From Labilithrix luteola (GTDB lineage Bacteria; Myxococcota_A; Polyangia; Polyangiales; Polyangiaceae), in contig JAMFST010001441.1 of the NCBI GenBank assembly GCA_026225435.1, positions 1 to 7,634 of the forward strand: a stretch of DNA of 7,634 nt, read 5' to 3'. Made by a program: the position numbers and the translations under genes. Below the pieces are notes generated by a model. The model was not told the DNA's origin. It ran no database searches and saw only the letters and a list, made by a program, of their open reading frames with translations. How positions within the stretch are numbered: position 1 is the stretch's first letter; the number at the start of each line of letters is the position of its first letter. Shown piece after piece: positions 1-5,460 of the stretch.

Positions 1-1
1 C

Positions 2-862
2 GCGCAGGGGGCGCACGTGGTCACCTTCGACAGCGACGGCGAGGAGGGGTTCGTCGACCGGTCCTTCGGGGACGCCGGCCCCTACTGGCTGCCGCTGCAG
101 CTCGACACGCCGGTGGACGCGAAGCCGGTGTACGACGTCGGCGAGATCGACGAGCCGGGCTGGCGCTCGACCTGCTCCGGTTGTTACGGCACGACCATCC
201 CGGCCGGCGCGATCGACTTCGCCAACATCTGCAAGCTCACCGTGGGCATGTGCGTGGCGCACGGCCCGGCCAATACCGGCTACCTCGGCATCGACTGCGC
301 GGGCACCTGCGCCGATGCCGGAATGCTGGTGCACGCGGTCTGCGAGCGCGAGCCCGCCGGCTACTCCGGACAGAGCTGCGACGACGGCGGCTTGTGCATC
401 ACGCTCGCGGTGACCGCCGCGACGAGCTCGACGTACGAGCTGGTGAGCGATCAGGCGCTCGCCTGGCCCGACGCGCAGCAGTCCTGTCTCGGCAAGGGCG
501 GCCACCTGGTGGTGTTCGAGACGGCCGAGGAGCGCGCGCAGCTCTCGCACGAGCTGGCCGGGCGAATCCAGGCGGGGAGCCCGCAGCTCGAATACTGGGT
601 CGGCCTGCACAACACGAGCAGCTCGAGCATCCCGGCATGGAGCTGGGTGACGGGGATGCCCGTGGCGGCGTACCCGCTCGAGTGGGCCGAGGGGGAACCG
701 TCCGCCGGGTACGCCTGGGCGTACGGCCTGGTCTCCGCGTCCCCGATCAGCTCCAACTACGACCGGCAGCTGCTCAAGACCAACCTCGAGAACGCCAACG
801 GCGTGCAGATCACTCTCCCCTTCGTCTGCGAGTTCGAAGGCACGGACGGCGGGGGGCCGTGA
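2..862 (+). CDS. Tandem C-type lectin-like domain protein (5' partial)
   Basis: The frame is open to the left edge, so the true start lies outside; the GTG at 17 is probably internal because residues AQGAH before it complete a lectin-like motif (GAHVVTF). Counting from that GTG, the first domain runs to about residue 111, with FDSDGEEGFV, a YW-x-L segment at 23-27 and a closing VHAVCER. A second, better-preserved C-type lectin-like domain spans about 139-274: WPDAQQSC (150-157), GGHLVVFETAEE, YWVGLHN, WSWVTG, WAEGEPSAG and the final FVCEFEG. The calcium-binding EPN motif reads EPS and no clear WND motif follows, so classical calcium-dependent sugar binding is doubtful. Many cysteines suggest disulfides and an exported protein, though the signal peptide would be outside the window. 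The family binds carbohydrates or proteins; the ligand here is unknown. The next gene begins 15 bp downstream on the same strand and is also predicted to be exported. Confidence 0.75.
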   Translation, partial: AQGAHVVTFDSDGEEGFVDRSFGDAGPYWLPLQLDTPVDAKPVYDVGEIDEPGWRSTCSGCYGTTIPAGAIDFANICKLTVGMCVAHGPANTGYLGIDCAGTCADAGMLVHAVCEREPAGYSGQSCDDGGLCITLAVTAATSSTYELVSDQALAWPDAQQSCLGKGGHLVVFETAEERAQLSHELAGRIQAGSPQLEYWVGLHNTSSSSIPAWSWVTGMPVAAYPLEWAEGEPSAGYAWAYGLVSASPISSNYDRQLLKTNLENANGVQITLPFVCEFEGTDGGGP

Positions 863-877
863 CAAGATGAGCCCCGC

Positions 878-1999
878 ATGCCCTCTTCGCTCGCCCGTCT
901 GATCCACCGGACCGCCTCCTCCCTGCTCGCGCCGCTGGCCATCGTCGCCGCGGGCAGCATCGCCGGCTGCAAGAGCTGCGAGACCAGCGCCCCCGCGGCC
1001 GTGCTCCCGATCTCCCCCAACCCGGGCGGCGAGTGGCTGCACACCGAGCACAATCGCATCCTCACCGCCGACGGGAAGCCGTTCCACGGCCGCGGCGCGA
1101 ACATCCAGGACACCCGCTCGTGCGACGCCTGCACCACCGAGCCGCCGAACCGCGCCGAGGTGATCCGCCGCATCGACGAGCTGGTCGACGTCTGGCACGC
1201 GAACTTCCTCCGCCTGACGATGGAGAGCTACTTCCCGCCCGAGGCGCGCGTGCAGTTCAAGAACGCGGCCGACGATCCCGCCTACCTGGCCGATCTCGTG
1301 GCCATCGTGAAGCACATCGAGAGCAAGCCGGGTGTCTACGTGCTGCTCAGCGTCTGGCACGACCCGACGCTCGACACGAACGGCTGGCCGACGGCGCGCA
1401 CGCAGAAGCTGTGGAAGACGATCGTGCCGGCCTTCGCGACGTCTCCGCGCGTGCTCTTCGGCGTGGCCACGGAGCCTGAGCGCAACGACGACGGCGCGAT
1501 GGATCCGGCGGCCTGGGACTCGTTCAACGGCGCGGTGGACACCATCCGCCAGGCGGAGGGGAACGGGCCGCACCACCTGGCGGTCGTCCAGGGGCTCGGC
1601 GGCTGGGCGCGCCGGCTCGACTACTACGTGGGCCACCCGATCACCGCCGGCGGCGGGATCGACGTCGCCTACGAGGTGCACCTCTACGACCCGAAGGCGA
1701 AGGTCGACGCCCTCCTCGCTGGCCCGGCGCAGAACCTGCCCGTCATCATCGGCGAGTTTGCCCCCATCGACGACGCCAAGCTCGGCGCGCACATGAGCAA
1801 CGAGGACGTCGGCTACCTGATGACCCAGGCCGAGGCCCACGAGATCCCCTACCTCGCGTGGACCTTCCACATGCGCTGCCCGCCGAGCCTCCTGGTCGAC
1901 AACTCCAACAACAGCTGCGGCGCGAAGATGGCGCTGACCCCGACGCCCTGGGGCCAGATGTTCAAGGACAAGCTGGCCAAGCCGTACAACACGCCCTGA
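878..1999 (+). CDS. Lipoprotein glycoside hydrolase, GH5 (cellulase)-like
   Basis: A 373-residue protein beginning with an arginine-containing n-region, a hydrophobic stretch (about 16-29) and a lipobox SIAGC, giving a predicted lipidated Cys31 and membrane anchoring. The rest reads as a GH-A clan (beta/alpha)8 barrel of GH5 type: a GRGANIQD early strand (71-78), FLRLTM with the conserved Arg112, SVWHDP (158-163), a strand-4 motif GVATEPE with putative acid/base Glu199, EVHLYDP with His268 (266-272), IIGEFAP with putative nucleophile Glu293, and LAWTF with Trp328. The family cleaves beta-glycosidic bonds in cellulose, mannan and related glycans; the substrate cannot be told here. The Asn that normally precedes the acid/base Glu is Thr198. 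Cys82/Cys85 and Cys334/Cys347 could form disulfides. The ATG at 878 is chosen because it gives a complete lipoprotein signal, although the ribosome binding site is weak (GATGAG about 8 bases upstream). It ends 6 bp from the convergent mlaC-like gene. Confidence 0.82.
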   Translation: MPSSLARLIHRTASSLLAPLAIVAAGSIAGCKSCETSAPAAVLPISPNPGGEWLHTEHNRILTADGKPFHGRGANIQDTRSCDACTTEPPNRAEVIRRIDELVDVWHANFLRLTMESYFPPEARVQFKNAADDPAYLADLVAIVKHIESKPGVYVLLSVWHDPTLDTNGWPTARTQKLWKTIVPAFATSPRVLFGVATEPERNDDGAMDPAAWDSFNGAVDTIRQAEGNGPHHLAVVQGLGGWARRLDYYVGHPITAGGGIDVAYEVHLYDPKAKVDALLAGPAQNLPVIIGEFAPIDDAKLGAHMSNEDVGYLMTQAEAHEIPYLAWTFHMRCPPSLLVDNSNNSCGAKMALTPTPWGQMFKDKLAKPYNTP

Positions 2000-2005
2000 T
2001 CGGTC

Positions 2006-2545
2006 TCAGTCTTTCTTGTTGATGCGGTCGTTGAGACGCTGGACGACCCGCGGGTAGCCCTGGGCCGGGTCGGTCAGCATGCGGTGGAACTGCTCGTAGT
2101 AGTTCTTCGCCATGCTCGAGCGCTCGGTGATGATGTCGACGACGCGGAAGCTGCCGGTGGTGCCGTGCACCAGGTACTCGATGGAGATCGGCGGGTCGCG
2201 TGAGTCGCGCTTCTGCGCGTCGGTCGCCACCTTGGCGTCTTGCCCCACGTCGTTCGCGCGGGTGTAGGCCACGTCGTAGCCGAGCGTCTTGATCAGGTTC
2301 TTGCGGTAGTTCTTCTGCACCAGCCGCTTCAGGAGCCCCGCCACCTCGGTCTTCTGGGCGTCGCTCAGGTCCTTCCAGTGATCGGTGCAGCTGGGGATGC
2401 TGATCTGACACGGGTGACCGAAGGTGCGGCGAGCGAGCTCGTCGTAGTCGACCATGCCGTCGAGCTCGTGATTGAGCTTGGCGTCGCGCTCGGCGGAGAC
2501 CGGTTGGCGCAGCAGCCCCTGCAGCGTGACCTGCTCGGTGCGCAC
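2006..2545 (-). CDS. MlaC/Ttg2D-like periplasmic phospholipid-binding protein
   Basis: The 179 residues match the MlaC/Ttg2D (toluene tolerance) pattern: an N-terminal helical part, YDELARRTFG, then HWKDLSDAQKTEVAGLLKRL, a YRKNL segment, VAYTRANDVGQDAKV, SIEYLVHG, SFRVVDIITE, and the family-typical SSMAKNYYEQFHRML followed by a closing helix. In the family this soluble periplasmic protein carries phospholipids between an outer-membrane complex and the MlaFEDB ABC transporter; none of those partners is in this window. Two cysteines flank a short insert just before the HW motif (HPCQISIPSCTDHW) and could form a disulfide, which would fit an exported protein. The GTG at 2545 is the first ordinary start codon in frame, but it lies downstream of an in-frame signal-peptide-like segment and is unlikely to be the natural start (see the 2546-2640 entry). 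Family call is fairly secure; N-terminus is not. Confidence 0.78.
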   Translation of the reverse strand: MRTEQVTLQGLLRQPVSAERDAKLNHELDGMVDYDELARRTFGHPCQISIPSCTDHWKDLSDAQKTEVAGLLKRLVQKNYRKNLIKTLGYDVAYTRANDVGQDAKVATDAQKRDSRDPPISIEYLVHGTTGSFRVVDIITERSSMAKNYYEQFHRMLTDPAQGYPRVVQRLNDRINKKD

Positions 2546-2640
2546 GAAGTCCTGCGGCGTGCTCGCGTCGGCGAGCGCCGAGGTGCTCAGGAAGGTGGCG
2601 CCGACGAACGCGAGCGCGACAGATAGGATCGAATGTTCAT
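2546..2640 (-). other. In-frame signal-peptide coding segment with a broken start of the mlaC-like gene
   Basis: Reading upstream of the GTG at 2545 in the same frame gives a hydrophobic stretch followed by an Ala-x-Ala cleavage site: ILSVALAFVGATFLSTSALA (2629-2570), then DASTPQDFV running straight into the annotated protein. This is a convincing Sec signal peptide, yet the frame has no ATG, GTG or TTG before an upstream TGA near 2701. A good candidate start, ATG at 2640, has GAGGA four bases upstream (2645-2649), but it is in another frame and hits TGA after 17 codons (last sense codon Ser). One extra base between about 2640 and 2626 would join M-N-I-R to the hydrophobic segment. A single-base deletion in the DNA or in the assembly is therefore the simplest reading; a non-standard start is possible. 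Confidence 0.7.
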
Positions 2641-2653
2641 GGAGTCCTCGTCG

Positions 2654-2691
2654 AAGAAGAAAAGAATGCCGGACGGACGTGACGCCCGTCC
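2654..2691 (-). terminator. Possible Rho-independent terminator after pilS
   Basis: On the minus strand a hairpin of GGACGGGCG and CGTCCGTCC around the loop TCA (2691-2671; one mismatch) is followed, after GGCA, by a T-rich run TTCTTTTCTTCTT (about 2666-2654). It lies 70 bp past the pilS stop and just before the ribosome binding site of the mlaC-like gene. It may end the pilC-pilS transcript, or act as a leader hairpin of the downstream gene. The T-run is interrupted by C and is set four bases away from the stem, so strength is uncertain. Confidence 0.45.
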
Positions 2692-2760
2692 TCGCTATTC
2701 ACCACGGCGGCGCGGCGCGGCAAGTCGAATCGGCGCGGGACCGGTCGAGCTGCCAGCGCG

Positions 2761-4140
2761 TCAGCTCGGGTCCTGCAGAGACAATCGGAAACGTGCGCCG
2801 CGGCCGGCCGAGCTGTCGACGTCCATTTGGACGCCGAAGGGGGCGTGATCGTCGACGATGCGCTTGACCACGGCGAGCCCCAGCCCGGCGCCGCCGGTGC
2901 GGGTGCTGACGAAGCTCTCGAAGAGCCGATCGCGCACGTCCTCGGCGATGCCTGGCCCGTGATCTTCCACCTCCAGCTCGACCCGGCGGATGGCGGCCGC
3001 AGATCGTCCGCCCGGCAGGCTCCGTCCGGGCCACAGGCTGCGGCGCTCGGGGCGCACGTCGACCTCGCTGCCGCCGCTGCGCACCCGGACGTGCACTTGC
3101 TCTCCGGCGCCGCTGGCCTGCACCGCGTTGCGCACCAGGTTCCACAGCACCTGGCGCATCTGCGCGCCGTCGCAGCGGGCGTAGGCCGCGCCGAGCGGCC
3201 CCTCGTAGAGCACCGAGACGTCGCCGGTGCCGCTGCGCTCGTTGCGACCGGCGAGAGCGACGACCTCGCGAGCGAGCGCCGCCACGTCGACCCGCTCGGG
3301 GCTCGGCGGCCGGGGACGGGCGAGGTCCATCATGTCGGTGACCAGCTGGTTCAGGCGCGCGGTCTCCCGACGAACGATGTCGCAGAGGCGTCGATCCTCC
3401 TCGTCGAGGGAAGGGGACTCGCCGAGCATCTCGATGGACCCGGAGATGGATCCGAGCGGGTTCCTGATCTCGTGCGCCAGGCCGGCGGCGATCCGTCCGA
3501 GGACGGCGAGGCGCTCGGCGTCGGCGGCGCGCTGGTTGGCCTGCTCGAGCGCGCCGCCGGCGGTCCGCAGGCGCGCCGCCAGGTACCCGGCGAGCACCGC
3601 CACGGCGACGATGCCGAGCGTGTTGACGAGGACCGGGTAGACGATGTCCTGCGCGCCGGTGAGGTACGCGAGCGGCGACTGGTCCGGCGGTGGGATCAGC
3701 GCGCCCAGGGCGAAGCCGGCGCAGAGGAGGCCGTAGAGCATCAGCCCGATCGCCGCGCCGAAGATGGCGCCGCGGGGCCCGATGAGCACCGCCCCGAGGA
3801 GGCAGGAGAGCGCGTAGAACGCGGTCGCTCCGCTGGTGGCGCCGCCGGTGGCGTAGACGATCGCCGTCCAGGTGATCTGGTCGAGCGCGAGCTGGGTCAT
3901 CGCCAGCGACTCGAGCCCCTGACCGCGCCGCAGCACCCAGGCGTAGCCGAGGCCGAGAATGTACGAGGTGCCGATCACACCGAGCAGCAGCCGCAGGCTG
4001 AACGAGTCGCCCAGCGTGCCGTGCCCGAGATAGAGAAACGCCGTCGCCGCGAGCAGCAGCGTGAAGATCGCGAGGCGCAGCCCGGTGATCCAGGCCAGGC
4101 GCCGCGCGAGCCCGGTGTCCGGCGGAAGACCGAGCTTCAC
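2761..4140 (-). CDS. pilS: PilS-type membrane sensor histidine kinase
   Basis: A 459-residue two-component kinase. About six hydrophobic segments occupy residues 16-38, 49-70, 84-97, 104-120, 124-148 and 166-189, as in PilS, and no separate extracytoplasmic domain is visible. A short linker coil (195-212) leads to the H-box GLAHEIRNPLGSISGSIEML with phospho-acceptor His223, followed by an X region. The ATPase domain has the N-box RQVLWNLVRNAVQA (Asn334, Asn338), G1 box EDHGPGI (392-398), F-box LFESFVSTR and G2 box GGAGLGLAVVKRIV (416-429). In type IV pilus systems PilS phosphorylates the sigma-54 activator PilR to control pilin transcription. It follows pilC by 7 bp, so the two are probably co-transcribed and translationally linked; the start is GTG. 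Residues about 360-384, between the N and G1 boxes, are an Arg/Gly/Pro-rich insert absent from typical kinases. No pilR follows. The kinase class is certain; the PilS name rests on topology plus neighbourhood. Confidence 0.85.
   Translation of the reverse strand: MKLGLPPDTGLARRLAWITGLRLAIFTLLLAATAFLYLGHGTLGDSFSLRLLLGVIGTSYILGLGYAWVLRRGQGLESLAMTQLALDQITWTAIVYATGGATSGATAFYALSCLLGAVLIGPRGAIFGAAIGLMLYGLLCAGFALGALIPPPDQSPLAYLTGAQDIVYPVLVNTLGIVAVAVLAGYLAARLRTAGGALEQANQRAADAERLAVLGRIAAGLAHEIRNPLGSISGSIEMLGESPSLDEEDRRLCDIVRRETARLNQLVTDMMDLARPRPPSPERVDVAALAREVVALAGRNERSGTGDVSVLYEGPLGAAYARCDGAQMRQVLWNLVRNAVQASGAGEQVHVRVRSGGSEVDVRPERRSLWPGRSLPGGRSAAAIRRVELEVEDHGPGIAEDVRDRLFESFVSTRTGGAGLGLAVVKRIVDDHAPFGVQMDVDSSAGRGARFRLSLQDPS
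2990..3063 (-). repeat. Low-complexity, repeat-containing insert inside the pilS ATPase domain
   Basis: The insert encodes roughly residues 360-384 of PilS and contains a degenerate tandem duplication, RSLWPG followed by RSLPGG (residues 367-378). At DNA level the two 18-base units match at 12 positions, and CAGGCTCCG (3016-3024) recurs as CAGGCTGCG (3034-3042). A 6-bp inverted repeat, GCCCGG (3010-3015) and CCGGGC (3026-3031), overlaps the first copy. The boundaries are judged by eye against the usual kinase spacing and may be off by several residues. Confidence 0.45.
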
Positions 4141-4147
4141 GCTCGAA

Positions 4148-5359
4148 TCAGTCCGCCTTGATTTTGCCTGCGATGGAGAAGATCGGCAGGTACATGGCGA
4201 TGAGCACCGTACCGACGACGCTACCGACCGACACCATCATGATCGGCTCGATGAGGCTGGTGAGCGCGCCGACGGCGACGTCGACCTCGTCCTCGTAGAA
4301 GTCGGCGATCTTGCTGAGCATGGCGTCGAGCGCGCCGGTCTGCTCGCCAACGCCGACCATCTGGACGACCCTCGGCTGGAACACGTTGTTCTCGAGGAGC
4401 GGTCCGGCCATGTTCTTGCCCTCGGAGATGCGGGCGCGAGTGAACATGATGGCCTCCTCGATGATGACGTTGCCGGCGGTCTTGCCGACGATGTCGAGCG
4501 CGTCGAGGATGGGGACGCCGGAGCTGAGGAGCGTGCCCAGCGTACGGGTGAAGCGCGCCACGGCGATCTTGCGCATGACGTCGCCGACGATGGGCGCCTT
4601 GAGCATCAGGCGGTGGAAGAACTTCTTCCCGGCCGGACGTCTGTACGTCCAGACGACCAGGGCGGAGATGCCGCAGAGGGCGAGGAAGATCAGCGGGAAG
4701 TAGGAGATGAACGTCTCCGAGACCGCGATGACCATGTTGGTCAGCATCGGCAGGTCGTCCTTCGAGCCGAGGTCCTTGAAGATCGTCTTGAACGACGGAA
4801 TGACCCAGCCGAGAAGGACGCAGAGGACGAGGCCGAAGATGATGACGACGGCGCTCGGATAGACGAGCGCGCCGCGGACCTGGCGCCGCAGCTTGGCGGC
4901 CTTTTCGTTGTAGATGGCCAGGCGCTGGAGGATCGTGTCGAGAATACCGCCCGTCTCGCCGGCGTGGACGAGGTTGACGTAGAGCGCGTCGAAGACCTTC
5001 GGGTGCTTGCGGAGCGACTCGCTGAAGGTGGCGCCGCCTTCGACGCTCCCCTTCACGTCACGGAGGACCGCGGCGAAGAGCTTGTTCTCGGTCTGCGTGC
5101 TGAGGATGTCGAGGCACTGCACGATGGGCAGGCCGGCGTCGATCATGGTCGCGAAGAGGCGGGTGAAGGTGACCAGGTCCTTGAGGTTGACGCCGGAGCC
5201 GATCTGGAACTTGAAGCCAGCGGTCTTCTTCTTCACCTTCGTGGGCGACATCTGCTGCTGTCGCAGGCGAGTGTTCACCGCCTCGGCGTCGTCCGCCTCC
5301 ATCGTACCTTTGCGGAGCTCGCCCGTGCGTGCCCGTGCTTCCCAAGCGAATTCCGCCAT
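4148..5359 (-). CDS. pilC: PilC, type IV pilus assembly inner-membrane platform protein
   Basis: A complete 403-residue member of the PilC/GspF family. It has a short cytoplasmic N-terminus (FAWEARARTGELRKGTMEA, then QQQMSPTKVKKK), a first T2SSF domain (about 60-187) ending in a membrane helix (167-189), a second helix (218-238), a second T2SSF domain (about 264-391) and a final helix (374-396). The duplicated domain signatures are visible as HAGETGGILD (132-141) and GVGEQTGALD (336-345). PilC sits in the inner membrane and couples the PilB and PilT ATPases to extension and retraction of the pilus. The ATG start has GAGG four bases upstream (5364-5367), and the length matches the family. pilS follows by 7 bp. 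In Myxococcus xanthus pilC lies between pilT and pilS; here the pilC-pilS link is kept, but a divergent hydrolase gene lies upstream in place of pilT. Confidence 0.95.
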   Translation of the reverse strand: MAEFAWEARARTGELRKGTMEADDAEAVNTRLRQQQMSPTKVKKKTAGFKFQIGSGVNLKDLVTFTRLFATMIDAGLPIVQCLDILSTQTENKLFAAVLRDVKGSVEGGATFSESLRKHPKVFDALYVNLVHAGETGGILDTILQRLAIYNEKAAKLRRQVRGALVYPSAVVIIFGLVLCVLLGWVIPSFKTIFKDLGSKDDLPMLTNMVIAVSETFISYFPLIFLALCGISALVVWTYRRPAGKKFFHRLMLKAPIVGDVMRKIAVARFTRTLGTLLSSGVPILDALDIVGKTAGNVIIEEAIMFTRARISEGKNMAGPLLENNVFQPRVVQMVGVGEQTGALDAMLSKIADFYEDEVDVAVGALTSLIEPIMMVSVGSVVGTVLIAMYLPIFSIAGKIKAD

Positions 5360-5371
5360 GTTGCCTCGTGT

Positions 5372-5385
5372 CGCGGCGCGCCGCG
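5372..5385. promoter_or_regulatory. Perfect 14-bp palindrome in the pilC leader
   Basis: CGCGGCGCGCCGCG is its own reverse complement. It lies 12 bp upstream of the pilC start codon, between the ribosome binding site and the putative -10 element. It could be an operator or fold as a small 5-bp hairpin with a 4-base loop. In DNA this rich in G and C, a palindrome of this length can easily arise by chance, so no function is claimed. Confidence 0.25.
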
Positions 5386-5405
5386 CTCGACCGATTTGAT
5401 CCTGG

Positions 5406-5435
5406 AGAGTAACGGTTTTTGTCTCGCTTGGTCAA
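5406..5435 (-). promoter_or_regulatory. Putative sigma-70-type promoter of pilC-pilS
   Basis: On the minus strand TTGACC (5435-5430) is separated by 18 bp from TACTCT (5411-5406). The first matches the -35 consensus at five of six bases; the second is a weak -10. An AT-richer patch (ACAAAAACCGTTAC) between them is unusual for this window. Transcription would start near 5400 and leave a leader of about 40 bases before pilC. The element lies within the region upstream of the divergent hydrolase start at 5461. Confidence 0.35.
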
Positions 5436-5460
5436 AGGTCCGCACGGGAAGATTCTCGAG

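Noticed and set aside
2000..2005. Search for a terminator between the convergent GH5 and mlaC-like genes
   Set aside because: The gap is only 6 bp and I saw no clear hairpin with a T-tract in the surrounding 60 bp.
1962..2411. Minus-strand open frame overlapping the 3' part of the mlaC-like gene
   Set aside because: It shares the DNA in another frame and has no recognisable motif, whereas the MlaC frame has family signatures through to its stop.
2697..2728. Possible minus-strand promoter for the mlaC-like gene (TTGCCG, 17 bp, GAATAG)
   Set aside because: The -10 element matches the consensus at only two positions, so it is not better than chance.
2827..4161. Long plus-strand open frame of 444 codons opposite pilS
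   Set aside because: It is antisense to a kinase with every catalytic motif; its composition (Ala, Asp, Glu, Arg repeats) is what reverse translation of a GC-rich gene produces.
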